Shown here one piece after another: positions 27,756-37,235 of a DNA stretch of 64,000 nucleotides. Both the position numbers and the translations under genes were made by a program. Origin of the DNA: Acetobacter peroxydans. GTDB lineage: Bacteria; Pseudomonadota; Alphaproteobacteria; Acetobacterales; Acetobacteraceae. A model generated the notes under the pieces. That model saw only the letters and a program-made list of their open reading frames with translations. It ran no database searches and had not been told where the DNA came from. The stretch spans positions 186,001 through 250,000 of the forward strand of contig NZ_BJMV01000001.1 of NCBI RefSeq assembly GCF_006539345.1. Reading direction: 5' to 3'. Numbering within the stretch: position 1 is the first letter of the stretch; each line of letters opens with the position of its first letter.

Positions 27756-28346
27756 TCAGGCGGCTTTCATGACGGCGGTCAGGGCTTCCAGAACTTCGTT
27801 GGGTTCCTTCTTTTCCAGCACCGCCACTTCGGCCACAAAACGTTCCTGAGCGGCTTCAAACAGCTTGCGCTCGCTGAAGCTGCCGTCCAGGCTGTCAACA
27901 TTGCGGCGCAGGTCGCGCAGCACCTCGGCAATCTGTACCAGATCACCGGAGTTGATCTTTTCCTGATACGCCACCGCGCGGCGTGCCCACATGCCCTTGC
28001 TGACATGCGGCTTGCCCTTGATGATAGCCATGGCCTTGTCCACGATCTCGCGCGAGACGATCTTGCGCAGCCCCGCCTTACGGGCCTTGGTCAGTGGGAT
28101 GCGCAGTGTCATCTGGTTGCCGGGGAAGGAAATCTGAATGACTTCCAGCTTGGTTCCGGCTATTTCATCCACCCCGATCCGGTCCACACGACCGACACCG
28201 TGGGCGGCGTAGACTATGGCATCACCTTCCTGAAAGGGATCTTCGTCCTTTACCTTGGTTTTTGCCTGGGCTGCGGTCGTGGCGGCGGCGGTGCGTGCCA
28301 TGGCATCTGTCACGCCACCTTTGGGAGGTGCTCTGAAAGTATTCAT
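27756..28346 (-). CDS. carD: CarD/CdnL family RNA polymerase-binding regulator
   Basis: CarD/CdnL proteins bind the polymerase beta subunit and stabilise open complexes, mainly at rRNA promoters. The RNA-polymerase-interacting Tudor-like domain starts at DPFQEGDAIVYAAHGVGRVD, and the helical DNA-contact domain contains GKPHVSKGMWARRAVAYQEK and INSGDLVQIAEVLRDL. ATG 28346 follows AAGGTCAGG; the protein is 196 residues. An Ala/Lys-rich N-terminal tail of about 40 residues precedes the domain. Confidence 0.92.
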   Translation of the reverse strand: MNTFRAPPKGGVTDAMARTAAATTAAQAKTKVKDEDPFQEGDAIVYAAHGVGRVDRIGVDEIAGTKLEVIQISFPGNQMTLRIPLTKARKAGLRKIVSREIVDKAMAIIKGKPHVSKGMWARRAVAYQEKINSGDLVQIAEVLRDLRRNVDSLDGSFSERKLFEAAQERFVAEVAVLEKKEPNEVLEALTAVMKAA

Positions 28347-28413
28347 AACCTGACCTTCTAGCATAAAAATGCGCGTTTGTCTTTTAAAACAGCCGATAGA
28401 GGCGGGGCTGTGG

Positions 28414-29289
28414 TTATGATTGCACCCCGTTAATGGCCTGTAGCGCCGGGGCGATGGCGTCGCCTGTGGGTTGTAGCACGTCAATTTCGATCGCGCGGGC
28501 CATGGTGGCCATCGGCAGGGCGTGCGGCGTATTGGCGAAAGGTTCCTGAAGGTCGCTGGCACTTTTGTCCAGTACCAGGAACAGGCAGCCGACAAGACTT
28601 GAACCCAGCGGGGTGATCCATTCAAGCGTCTGAACCATGGACAGCGGCAGCACGATGCAGAAGATATTCACCAGCACCCTTGGCAGCACCGAAAACTGCA
28701 TGGGTAGCGGCGTGTTGCGGATACGCTCCAGCCCTCCCTGCGCATTGGCCAGATCAGACAGGATACGGTCGATCTGCCCATGCACGGCACCGTCGATGTT
28801 TTTTTTGCGGACTTCTTCCGCAACGCCGAGCCCGATCTGGTAGAGAATGGCATTGGGCTGGTTTCGGTAACCGGCAATGGCCTCGCGCATGGCGGGGGGC
28901 AGAAGGCGGTTGATGTCGTCGCTCGCATCCAGCTTGCCCAGAGCCATGCGCAGAGCGTGTGGGTAGGCGGCAATAGCGTACATCAGGTCATGTCGGTCGC
29001 CCAGCAGGGTGCCGACCTGCCGGCCGAAGGAGCGGCAGTTGTTGGTGACACTCCCCCACAGAGTGCGGGCTTCCCACCACCGGGCATAGGCGCTGGTGCC
29101 ACGAAATCCCATGAAGAGTGCCAGGGCGGAGCCAATCAGTGGAACCGGCAGGCTCGGCTGTTCCATCCATTCCTGATGGAACACCTGGAAAAGAACCACG
29201 ACCACAAAATCCCAGGCTGCCATGAGCAGGACAATAGTGCGAACCTCGCGGGATATGATGCGTAATCCCACGCGCGGGTCAACGATCAT
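28414..29289 (-). CDS. Bestrophin-family (UPF0187) membrane protein
   Basis: The opening MIVDPRVGLRIISREVRTIV and SALALFMGFRGTSAYARWWE, EARTLWGSVTNNCRSFGRQV are characteristic of bacterial bestrophins, which form pentameric ion channels. Four membrane segments can be picked out. AAAGGAG lies 11 bases before ATG 29289; 291 residues. The ion carried is unknown; bacterial relatives can be cation-selective. Confidence 0.87.
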   Translation of the reverse strand: MIVDPRVGLRIISREVRTIVLLMAAWDFVVVVLFQVFHQEWMEQPSLPVPLIGSALALFMGFRGTSAYARWWEARTLWGSVTNNCRSFGRQVGTLLGDRHDLMYAIAAYPHALRMALGKLDASDDINRLLPPAMREAIAGYRNQPNAILYQIGLGVAEEVRKKNIDGAVHGQIDRILSDLANAQGGLERIRNTPLPMQFSVLPRVLVNIFCIVLPLSMVQTLEWITPLGSSLVGCLFLVLDKSASDLQEPFANTPHALPMATMARAIEIDVLQPTGDAIAPALQAINGVQS

Positions 29290-29446
29290 CCAGACTGTCT
29301 CCTTTCTTGCCGGGGCTGTATTGCCCGTCCGTGCTCTAACATGACACACTCAAAGTGGTTTCCCGATATGGCAGTATTATGTTGATGACATGATCGGGGC
29401 TATGTCTTTGAAAACATGTGGTGAAATGCCGGAGGAATATTAAGCA

Positions 29447-30310
29447 ATGCAAGCGACTGCCGGATTAACCCTGCGGGAAGAGCACCGCTGTCATGGTGGC
29501 AGCGTACAGTTTTACGAACATCAATCCGAAGTACTGGGGCTGCCTGCGCGGTTTGGCGTTTTCCTGCCTCCCGCTGCACTTGAAGGCAAGCGCGTGCCGG
29601 TTCTTTACGTTCTGGCCGGTCTGACCTGCACGGACGAAACTTTTCTGATCAAGTCGGCTGCGCTGGCTGAGGCTGCCCGGCTGGGGCTGGCCATTGTCGC
29701 GCCTGATACCTCGCCCCGAGGGGCCGGGCTGCCGGGTGAAGACACAGACTGGGATATGGGCACGGGGGCGGGCTTCTATCTGGACGCCACGCAGGAGCCC
29801 TGGAACCGCCACTACCGCATGGATAGCTATATCAGCCGCGAACTGCCCGCGCTGGCCGAGGCGGCTCTGCCGCTGGATGGCGCGCGACGGGGTATTACCG
29901 GCCATTCCATGGGCGGGCATGGTGCGCTTGTGCACGCCCTGCGCAACCCCGAGTTCTGGAAGTCGGTTTCCGCTTTTGCCCCGATCGTGCATCCCTCGGC
30001 CGTGCCGTGGGGCCAGAAGGCGTTTACCGCCTATCTGGGCGAGGACCGCACCGCTTGGCGGGCCTATGATGCCGTTTGTATGCTTGAAGATGGCCTGCGC
30101 CACCCCACGACCATTCTGGTGGATCAGGGCGACGCGGACCAGTTCCTTGAGCGTGAACTTCAGCCCTGGCATCTGGAAACCGCAGCCAAAGCGGTGGGCC
30201 AGAAGCTGATCCTGCGGCGCCATGCCGCGTATGATCATTCCTACTGGTTTGTGCAGAGCTTCGCCTGTGAACACCTGCGCCACCATGCTGCCATTCTGGG
30301 CGGGCTGTAA
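29447..30310 (+). CDS. fghA: S-formylglutathione hydrolase
   Basis: The enzyme hydrolyses S-formylglutathione to formate and glutathione in formaldehyde detoxification. The esterase-D type alpha/beta hydrolase fold shows the nucleophile elbow GHSMGGHGAL (Ser near residue 154), an Asp in DQGDADQFL and the His in YDHSYWF. FYLDATQEPWNRHYRMDSYI is family-typical. GGAGG precedes ATG 29447. The usual partner, glutathione-dependent formaldehyde dehydrogenase, is not in the window. Confidence 0.94.
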   Translation: MQATAGLTLREEHRCHGGSVQFYEHQSEVLGLPARFGVFLPPAALEGKRVPVLYVLAGLTCTDETFLIKSAALAEAARLGLAIVAPDTSPRGAGLPGEDTDWDMGTGAGFYLDATQEPWNRHYRMDSYISRELPALAEAALPLDGARRGITGHSMGGHGALVHALRNPEFWKSVSAFAPIVHPSAVPWGQKAFTAYLGEDRTAWRAYDAVCMLEDGLRHPTTILVDQGDADQFLERELQPWHLETAAKAVGQKLILRRHAAYDHSYWFVQSFACEHLRHHAAILGGL

Positions 30311-30344
30311 GCGGCGGTTCGGCCCTGAAAGCCGGGGGGGCTGA

Positions 30345-30920
30345 TCAGGCGGTAGGCTTATGCGCAAAGCCTGCCAGCGCCCCCAGCCATTTGAGGTATT
30401 CTGTCATCAGCAGGCGCAGAGTGGATCGCTGAGTCAGGTGTCGCATGGCCGGTGGCGTGACCGGGTAGGCATAGAGTGCGACATCAGGCAGGGTGCGCCC
30501 CAGTTCCAGCATGGCGCGGCGCATGTGGTAGCCAGCCGTTACTACCACAAGGCTGCTGATATGGTTGTCAGCCACCCAGGCAGCGGTTTCCTCGGCATTG
30601 CCGATGGTCGAGCGGGCCTGATAGCCCAGCGTAATCCGTCCTCCGAGTTTTTTTTCCTGCTCCGGCAGCAGCAGGGCCTGTTGCGAGGCCTGCGGAGCCA
30701 CGCCTGAAATCAGCAGCCATTGCGCCTGCCCCTGCTCCAGCAGGCGTAGCGAGGTTTCGACCCGCCCGGCCCCGCCGGTAAGGGCCACAATGCCTTGCGT
30801 ATGGGGCAAAGGCCCGGCGGGCCGCAGGGCATCGTGCACGAACCAGCCAAAGCCGCATAGGAACAGGAGCGGCAACCCCAGAAATGCGAAGGCCGGAGCC
30901 AGTTTGACAAGACGGCGCAT
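30345..30920 (-). CDS. YdcF/ElyC-like DUF218 membrane protein
   Basis: One N-terminal membrane helix (FAFLGLPLLFLCGFGWFVHD) is followed by a DUF218 domain: GIVALTGGAGRVETSLRLLE, GNAEETAAW, LVVVTAGYHMRRAMLELGR. Members such as ElyC act in envelope polysaccharide or peptidoglycan metabolism. ATG 30920 overlaps the ftsX stop by one base, indicating translational coupling; GTG 30941 is an in-frame alternative. Coupling to ftsX suggests a link with cell-wall remodelling, which is inference. Confidence 0.82.
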   Translation of the reverse strand: MRRLVKLAPAFAFLGLPLLFLCGFGWFVHDALRPAGPLPHTQGIVALTGGAGRVETSLRLLEQGQAQWLLISGVAPQASQQALLLPEQEKKLGGRITLGYQARSTIGNAEETAAWVADNHISSLVVVTAGYHMRRAMLELGRTLPDVALYAYPVTPPAMRHLTQRSTLRLLMTEYLKWLGALAGFAHKPTA

Positions 30921-31903
30921 CAGGGGAGACGGCGGAGCCACAGGCGCACGCTCAACTGGGTTGTCAGCCAGCAGATCAGCGCAGCCGCAATGGGCAGGCA
31001 GACCAGCCCGATCAGCAGGTCGGCTGGTATCGTGTCGAGGATTGTTCCATGATCTATGAGGCCGTCCTGTGCGGTGGAGAGCGAAGTCATTTGCGCATCG
31101 GTGGTAAAGGGCGCCGTAATCTGGAGCAGCGCGAACAGCGGCAGGCAGGCCAGCACTGTGCCGACCAGTCCGCCTCCAAAGGCAAGCGAGGCGGTCCGGC
31201 GGGCGAAGCGCCCGGCGATATAGCTATCGGATGCGCCAAGCCCATGCAGGGTGGTAATGACATCGCGGCGCGAGGCCAGCCCCGCGCGGGTGGTCAGGCC
31301 CGTAATCAGGGTGGCGACACCGCACACGGTCAGCAGCGCCAGTCCCGCACAGGCAAGCAGGCTGTTGGCCAGAGCGTTCAGCCGCGTGCTCCAAAGGCTG
31401 TTGTGCTCAACGATCACGCCCGGAGCGAGTGTGGACAGATCCTGCTCCAGTGTGGCGGGTGGGGCGCTGTCATCGGGCAACTCAACGCGTATGACGGCGG
31501 GCATGGGTATGGCCGGGCTGTTTACACCGGGTTGTCCGCTGCTTGCTCCGCTGCCGAGCCAGGGCTGGAGCAGGCTACCCAGTTCCTGCGTCGAAAGCCG
31601 GTGCACGATGCTGCCCGCTGGCAGGCTGCCCAGCGCACCCTGCACGGCGTCGGCCCGGTTTTGTCCCACAGCCTGACCTTGCCCCGTGTTCTGGGCAGGC
31701 TGATCGGGCTGTGGCACCTGAATAATGACAAGCTGTGCGGCCCCTCCGGCCCAGCGGGCTGAAAGAGCCCTTGCGCCGTAGGCTCCGGCCAGTGTCAGCG
31801 CGGCCAGAAACCCAACCATGGCAACCAGCGCGAACAGCCCGCGATCGGGCATGGCCTCAGCCAGTGACAGGCCGTCACGCCTGCGGGATGAATGGCGGCT
31901 CAT
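30920..31903 (-). CDS. ftsX: Cell division ABC transporter permease FtsX
   Basis: FtsX with FtsE forms a non-transporting ABC complex at the divisome that activates peptidoglycan hydrolases. The topology fits: an N-terminal membrane helix (GLFALVAMVGFLAALTLAGA), a large periplasmic loop (about residues 50-175) and three C-terminal helices (LACAGLALLTVCGVATLITG among them). It has 327 residues and overlaps ftsE by four bases. Confidence 0.93.
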   Translation of the reverse strand: MSRHSSRRRDGLSLAEAMPDRGLFALVAMVGFLAALTLAGAYGARALSARWAGGAAQLVIIQVPQPDQPAQNTGQGQAVGQNRADAVQGALGSLPAGSIVHRLSTQELGSLLQPWLGSGASSGQPGVNSPAIPMPAVIRVELPDDSAPPATLEQDLSTLAPGVIVEHNSLWSTRLNALANSLLACAGLALLTVCGVATLITGLTTRAGLASRRDVITTLHGLGASDSYIAGRFARRTASLAFGGGLVGTVLACLPLFALLQITAPFTTDAQMTSLSTAQDGLIDHGTILDTIPADLLIGLVCLPIAAALICWLTTQLSVRLWLRRLP

Positions 31904-32580
31904 GATAACGGACTGTCCTCGCTTACCAGATGGCCGCGATCCAGAAAAAGGGCGGGGCGGGGCAGGCGGCGCACAAGGGCCTCGTTATGGGTTGCGACAA
32001 TGACAGTGGCGCCCATGGCGCTGAGTTCGGCAAACATGTCCAGCAGGCGATGAGCCTGACTTTCTTCCAGAGCGTTTGTGGGTTCGTCCGCTAAAATCAG
32101 GCCGGGACGATGGATGATGGCGCGTGCGATGGCCGTGCGCTGCTGCTCTCCACCGGAAAGATGCTCGACGGGTACATCATGATAGGTTCCCAGCCCCACC
32201 CATTTGAGTATGGCGCGGATTTCATCGCGGATTTCGTCTTCGGGGCGGTTTTGCAGCCGCAGGGGCAGAGCGATATTGTCGGCTACCGACAGGCCGGGCA
32301 TCAGACGGAAATCCTGATGAATCATGCCAATGCGGCGGCGCAGCATGACAAAGGTGCCGCGTTTCTGCTCGTCGTCAACAGGCTGGCCAAGCACCACCAT
32401 ACGCCCTGCGCTGGGTAGGGTTTCAACATGGAGCAGGCTGAGCAGGCTGCTTTTACCTGCCCCCGAAGGGCCAAGAAGCCAGCGGAACCCGCCCTGCGGT
32501 ACGGAAAAGGAGAGCCGCGAGAGAATGGGGGCGGGGTCTTTTCTGGCCCGGCGCCAGGAAACGGAGTCCAGATGGATCAT
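31900..32580 (-). CDS. ftsE: Cell division ATP-binding protein FtsE
   Basis: ABC ATPase partner of FtsX. Walker A is [15 protein letters not shown], the signature [15 protein letters not shown], Walker [15 protein letters not shown], and the switch His lies in [11 protein letters not shown]. It has 226 residues, normal for FtsE. Together with ftsX and the DUF218 gene it forms a tightly overlapped operon. Confidence 0.94.
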   Translation of the reverse strand: MIHLDSVSWRRARKDPAPILSRLSFSVPQGGFRWLLGPSGAGKSSLLSLLHVETLPSAGRMVVLGQPVDDEQKRGTFVMLRRRIGMIHQDFRLMPGLSVADNIALPLRLQNRPEDEIRDEIRAILKWVGLGTYHDVPVEHLSGGEQQRTAIARAIIHRPGLILADEPTNALEESQAHRLLDMFAELSAMGATVIVATHNEALVRRLPRPALFLDRGHLVSEDSPLS

Positions 32581-32654
32581 GCGGTCTGGCCCTGGTGCGG
32601 TGCGGGTCGGTGGGTGGCGTTGCGGCCCATGGTCATGTCAGGCCCAGTGGAAAT

Positions 32655-33056
32655 CTACATGTTGCGCGCGGCAAGGGCGGTCAGGGTGGAGGCGGCGGCC
32701 GCCACGGCCATCAGGCCAATCCCGTCGTAAATCAGGCTGGTGGCGCTAAGCATGTGCCCACCCAGTATGATGTCGTGCGGGATGGCGGCGGCTGCGGTGT
32801 TGATGGCGTCACGCGCCTGAGGGTCCGCTACGGCGGTGGAGCGTGTGAGAGCGCCTGTCAGGGTCGGCACGGCCGCCCACATCACCCCTGCGATGAGCAG
32901 GAACGGTGCGAGCAGCTCGGCTATCTGCTGGATGAAGCCCGCTACAAAATGGCAGATGACCCAAAGGGCCGTGCATATAAGGTGTAGGATAGTCGATCCG
33001 CCTTCATGGAGGGCGGGAACGGAAGACTGCGGAGCAAGGGGAGTACGCTGATCCAT
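32655..33056 (-). CDS. Hypothetical membrane protein upstream of ftsE
   Basis: I do not recognise this 133-residue protein. It has two to three probable membrane helices (LICTALWVICHFVAGFIQQI, LLAPFLLIAGVMWAAVPTLT, SLIYDGIGLMAVAAAASTL). ATG 33056 (MDQRTPLAPQ) is preceded by AAGG. It lies 74 bases upstream of ftsE on the same strand and could belong to the same transcript. Confidence 0.65.
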   Translation of the reverse strand: MDQRTPLAPQSSVPALHEGGSTILHLICTALWVICHFVAGFIQQIAELLAPFLLIAGVMWAAVPTLTGALTRSTAVADPQARDAINTAAAAIPHDIILGGHMLSATSLIYDGIGLMAVAAAASTLTALAARNM

Positions 33057-33221
33057 GAACCCGTTTTTCCTTTGGGGGATACGATTGCGAAGCCTGTTAT
33101 ACAGGGGGGCGGGCGGTTGTGTCACGTCATGGAAGGGGTGTCGGGGGCAGTGTGTACGGAATAGATCCCTGTTCACGCATTCGAGAGCAGACGGCGCTTT
33201 GTTCGGGCGTTTAAGGTAAGG

Positions 33222-35132
33222 ATGGATAGGCAGCCAGAAGCAATGCCCGGTCTTGCGGGTTTTTTCTGGTGTTTTGGGCTTTGTAAGGGAGCGTTACGGT
33301 CGTTCATGCAGTTTCTTTCGTGTACCGTGATGTTCGCCGGGGTAAACGCGCAGGCGATGGCCTGCCTGCGCGATGTTCTGACCATGCGGGGGCTGAGCCT
33401 GCGCAGCGTGCCGGATGCGGCGGCGGTGTTTTCGAGTTTTGATGAAGTCCTGCCCGATCTGGTGGTGGTGCCTGAAACGTTGCCGGATACGGAGGCCACG
33501 CGGCTGTGCCAGCACCTGCGTCTGAATGCCGCCACCCGGGGTATCCCTGTTGTCGTCCTGATGTCCGACCATGATCCAGCCCGCGAGCATGAGCTGCTTG
33601 ATCGCGGGGCGGATGCCTGTTTCTGCATGGAGGATGACCCTGTAATCCTGCTGTTTCGTATCTGCGCGTTGCTGCGTGAATACGGAGCGGATGCCCCTGA
33701 GCGTGAGGGCGTGACCTTCCGGCAGCCGGCTATCAGCGTGGTGACGGCTCCAGGTGGGGCATTGTGGTCGTGGCCGGGCGTTCGTGACCAGCCTGAGGGG
33801 GTGCAGGTGTTGCAGCCCGTTTCGGTCGATGGCGCGTTGGTGGATATGCTGCGGCGCAACGGGCAGAAAGCCCAACTGGTCGATGATCCAGACCGGCTTG
33901 ATCTGGCGGGTAACGGCTCTGGTGGTGGTACGCCGCCGGATTGTGTCATCGTGGATCTGACCTGCCCGGCTTTTGAAGGGTTGGCGCTGGCCCGCACTGT
34001 CGCGGCTTTCAGGCGCCGAACACGCCAGTGCGTGCGTGTCATGGGCGTGATGGAAAAAAGCGTTGATGCGGCGGAAAAGGTTCGTATCGCGTTTGAAGCG
34101 GGTATGGATGATCTGGTCGATACCGATATCCGTCCTGATCTGTTTTTGGCGCGTGTGGCGGCGCTTGTGCGGCGCAAGAGCTTGCAGGATGAAATCCAGC
34201 GTGAAGAAGCGCATATGGAAAGTGCTCGTGCCCGTGCGGCTCTGGCGGATGCCCTGCGGCGTGTGAATGCGGATCTGGCGGCGGCCAACCGCAAGTTGAT
34301 CGACGCGCAAGCCGAGCTGGTGGAGTCCGCCAAGATGGCCTCGCTGGGCGAGTTGGCGGCGGGTATTGCGCATGAGTTCAATAACCCCCTTGCCTTCGTG
34401 CTGGCGCATGAAAGTACGGCCAAGCGCAGTGTGGCGCAGGCGCTCCAGGCCATACGGTTGGGCGATACGAAGCAGGCCGAGGTAGCACTGGCCAAGGGCA
34501 GCGAACGGCTGGCCTCGTCTTTCGTCGGACTTTCCCGCCTGCGTGACCTTGTGGTGAGCCTGCGGCGTTTTTCCCGGCTGGAGGAAGGCGAGTTCGGCCG
34601 CTTGGATGTGCCGGAGGCCATCGGCATGGTGTTGACCCTGCTTGCCCCCAAGCTGGGAGAGGAAATAGAGGTGGACTGCCAGCTTGATGCGCCGCCGGAA
34701 CTTGTCTGTCAGGCAGCGCTGGTGAATCAGGTGGTCATGAACATCGTTAGCAACGCGGCGGACGCCATTCTGGAAAAACGCGAGAGCGCCCGCCGGGCGG
34801 AAGGTGGCGCGCAGGTCGGCAAGGACCGGATTCTGCTGCAGTCCAGCCTGCAGCCGCGCGAGAAAGGCGAGGGCAATGATTATGTTCTGCGGATTTGTGA
34901 TACCGGCCCGGGCGTGCCCGATGCCTTGCAGGAGCGCGTTTTTGAGCCGTTTTTTACAACCAAGCCTGTTGGGTCGGGCACCGGGCTCGGGCTGGCTACA
35001 GCGTATGGTATTGTGCAGGCCCACGCCGGGAGTATTGTCATAACAAGATCGGAAAGCCTCGGCGGGGCCTGCTTTACAATCCGGGTGCCGTACAGAGCAG
35101 CAGAGGAGCGGCGCGGTGAACACGTTGCCTGA
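33222..35132 (+). CDS. Sensor histidine kinase with two N-terminal receiver-like domains
   Basis: The first domain (about residues 35-140) has a receiver fold, but the phospho-acceptor position reads DLVVVPETLP, Pro replacing Asp, and the conserved Lys is also missing, so it is a pseudo-receiver. A second receiver-like domain (about 200-315) keeps the Asp in VIVDLTCPAFEG but not the Lys. A coiled coil leads to the dimerisation/His box MASLGELAAGIAHEFNNPLA and an HATPase domain (NIVSNAADAI, DTGPGVPD, GSGTGLGLATAYGIV). No membrane helix, so it is cytoplasmic. Its end overlaps the next kinase by 17 bases. ATG 33306 is an alternative start. Confidence 0.85.
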   Translation: MDRQPEAMPGLAGFFWCFGLCKGALRSFMQFLSCTVMFAGVNAQAMACLRDVLTMRGLSLRSVPDAAAVFSSFDEVLPDLVVVPETLPDTEATRLCQHLRLNAATRGIPVVVLMSDHDPAREHELLDRGADACFCMEDDPVILLFRICALLREYGADAPEREGVTFRQPAISVVTAPGGALWSWPGVRDQPEGVQVLQPVSVDGALVDMLRRNGQKAQLVDDPDRLDLAGNGSGGGTPPDCVIVDLTCPAFEGLALARTVAAFRRRTRQCVRVMGVMEKSVDAAEKVRIAFEAGMDDLVDTDIRPDLFLARVAALVRRKSLQDEIQREEAHMESARARAALADALRRVNADLAAANRKLIDAQAELVESAKMASLGELAAGIAHEFNNPLAFVLAHESTAKRSVAQALQAIRLGDTKQAEVALAKGSERLASSFVGLSRLRDLVVSLRRFSRLEEGEFGRLDVPEAIGMVLTLLAPKLGEEIEVDCQLDAPPELVCQAALVNQVVMNIVSNAADAILEKRESARRAEGGAQVGKDRILLQSSLQPREKGEGNDYVLRICDTGPGVPDALQERVFEPFFTTKPVGSGTGLGLATAYGIVQAHAGSIVITRSESLGGACFTIRVPYRAAEERRGEHVA

Positions 35133-37227
35133 CACAGCGGAGCGGCCCGTCGTTCTGGTTGTGGATGATGAGCCTGAAATTCTGGTGGCGCTGACCGACC
35201 TGCTCGATCAGACCTATCATGTTCTGGCGGCCTCCTCGGGCGAGGAGGGACTGGCCCTCCTGCGCCAGCACCCGGATGTGGCGGTCATTATTTCCGACCA
35301 GCGTATGCCGGGCATGACGGGCGACGTGTTTTTTGCCCATGCCCGCGAACTGAGCGGTGCCGGGGCTATTCTGCTGACAGGCTATGCCGATATCTCTGCC
35401 GTCGAGGCGGCGCTCAACCGGGGGCAGATTTCCTTTTTTGCGTACAAGCCGTGGGATGATGAAACCCTGCTGTCCATGGTGGGGCAGGCGGCGGATCGTT
35501 ACCGGCTGGAAAATGAACTGGCCCGAGAGCGCCTGCTGCTGCGCGGCCTGCTTGAAAACCTGCCTTTCGGGCTGGCGTTCAAGGATCAGAACGGCAGTTT
35601 CATCCGCCTGAATCAGCAGATGGCGCGCGAGTTCAATCGCAACGTTGTGGACTGCCTCGGTTATCAGGAAGAAGATCTGGTTGAAGGGGCCAGGCTTGAA
35701 AGCCTGCGGCAGGCGCAGGGCGATCTGGCGGCTTCAGGGCGCGATCAGCAGGTGCTGCAACTGCCCGGCCCCGACGGGCAGACCCGTTGGCATGACCTGA
35801 CCCGCGTGCGGCTGGACAGCCTGCGCAATGAGCCACTGCGGGCTCACAGGCTTTCCGCCTATTCCATTCTGATTGATCGTGACGTGACGGAGTTGCTCAG
35901 TCTGGAGCAGCGGTTGCAGCAGGCGCAGAAAATGCAGGCCATCGGCACGTTGGCCGGCGGTATCGCGCATGACTTCAACAATCTGCTGACCGCCATTCTG
36001 GGGTCTTTGGAACTCGTGCAGGATCTTGATCCCCCGCGCGAGGCCGCGGCCTCGCGGCTGTATCAGAATGCCATGCAGGCGGCGCGGCGTGGGGCCGTGC
36101 TGACCCGCCGCCTGCTGGACTTCAGCCGCCCGCGCAATCTTGTGTGCCAGCAGGTGGACGTGGCCGAAACGCTCGAAAACCTGCGGGACTTCCTCATGCG
36201 CGGCAAGGTGCCTGAGGATATTCTGGCCGAGTTGGATACCGATCGTTTCAAGCCCGGCAGCGGGTGGGAGCGCGTCAGTTTCGAGTTGCCCGACATTGTG
36301 TTGCCGCCCGTCTGGACTGATGCCACCCAGCTTCAGCTTGCGGTGCTCAACCAGTGCCTGAACGCGCTGGAAGCCCAGCCGCAGGGCAACAGTTCATGCG
36401 TTGTCAGCGTGAGGCTGGCGGACAAGCTCCTTGGTCGCCATCTGGGGGGTGAGCACGCCAGCGCATGGGTTGTGGTGCAGATCCGTGACCACGGCACGGG
36501 CATGACGGAAGAACAGCGCGCCCGCATTTTCGAACCGTTCTTTACAACCCGGGATGTCGGGCAGGGTAACGGGCTTGGCCTGTCCATGACCTACAGCTTT
36601 ATCAGCCATTGCGGGGGTGAAGTGCGCGTGGAGGGTATTCCGGGAGGCGGCACGGCGGTGGAGCTGTGGTTCCCCACCATGGCGCGTGAAAAAGTGCAGG
36701 CGGAGCCCGCCCAGACACGGGCTCCAGTCCGCAAGGTCTTGTCCGTGCAGGACGAGAGCGCCGGTGAGGTAATGCCAGAGGTTGCGGCAACCAGCTTTGG
36801 TGATAGCGCGGTGCGGGCCTTTACGCTTTCCACCCCCGTTGCGCAGACTATGGCGCGTGTGCTGCCCGATGCGACGGAGGGGCATACCATTCTGGTGGTG
36901 GATGACGAGCCGGGTGTCAGGGCGGTTACGGCGGGCTTTTTACGGCGCGCGGGGTATGCGGTGCTGGAATCTTCCAGTGGGCTGGATGCACTTGAGGCCG
37001 TGCAGCAGTACGCGGATATAGCCCTTGTGGTCATGGATGTGAAAATGCCGGGCATGAACGGTGGTGAGGCCGCGCGGCATATCCATGCCCGCAGGCCGGA
37101 GCTGCCGGTGCTGTTCGTGACCGGCTATGCCGATTTCGGTCTTCTGCCCGAAGGTGTCGCCGTGTTGCACAAGCCGTATACACGCGATGCCCTGCTGGGC
37201 GATGTCCGGGCCATGCTAGCCGCCTAA
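35116..37227 (+). CDS. Hybrid histidine kinase (REC-HK-REC)
   Basis: It starts at GTG 35116, seven bases after GAGGAG, inside the previous kinase gene. Domains in order: receiver (VVLVVDDEPEILVALTDLLD, Asp in ISDQRMPGMTG, Lys in YKPWDD), a PAS-like segment (GLLENLPFGLAFKDQNGSF), His box AIGTLAGGIAHDFNNLLTAI, HATPase (NQCLNALEA, DHGTGMTEEQ, GQGNGLGLSMTYSF) and a C-terminal receiver (ILVVDDEPGVRAV, Asp in LVVMDVKMPGMNG, Lys in HKPYT). It has 703 residues. No DNA-binding response regulator is nearby, so the output must be phosphotransfer to a remote partner or to the neighbouring kinase. Confidence 0.9.
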   Translation: MNTLPDTAERPVVLVVDDEPEILVALTDLLDQTYHVLAASSGEEGLALLRQHPDVAVIISDQRMPGMTGDVFFAHARELSGAGAILLTGYADISAVEAALNRGQISFFAYKPWDDETLLSMVGQAADRYRLENELARERLLLRGLLENLPFGLAFKDQNGSFIRLNQQMAREFNRNVVDCLGYQEEDLVEGARLESLRQAQGDLAASGRDQQVLQLPGPDGQTRWHDLTRVRLDSLRNEPLRAHRLSAYSILIDRDVTELLSLEQRLQQAQKMQAIGTLAGGIAHDFNNLLTAILGSLELVQDLDPPREAAASRLYQNAMQAARRGAVLTRRLLDFSRPRNLVCQQVDVAETLENLRDFLMRGKVPEDILAELDTDRFKPGSGWERVSFELPDIVLPPVWTDATQLQLAVLNQCLNALEAQPQGNSSCVVSVRLADKLLGRHLGGEHASAWVVVQIRDHGTGMTEEQRARIFEPFFTTRDVGQGNGLGLSMTYSFISHCGGEVRVEGIPGGGTAVELWFPTMAREKVQAEPAQTRAPVRKVLSVQDESAGEVMPEVAATSFGDSAVRAFTLSTPVAQTMARVLPDATEGHTILVVDDEPGVRAVTAGFLRRAGYAVLESSSGLDALEAVQQYADIALVVMDVKMPGMNGGEAARHIHARRPELPVLFVTGYADFGLLPEGVAVLHKPYTRDALLGDVRAMLAA

Positions 37228-37235
37228 GAGGGTGC

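Noticed and set aside
33173-35135. Two very long minus-strand frames (492 and 613 codons) opposite the first histidine kinase
   Set aside because: Both are mirror frames of GC-rich coding DNA, dominated by Arg, Ser and His; the kinase motifs on the plus strand leave no room for doubt.
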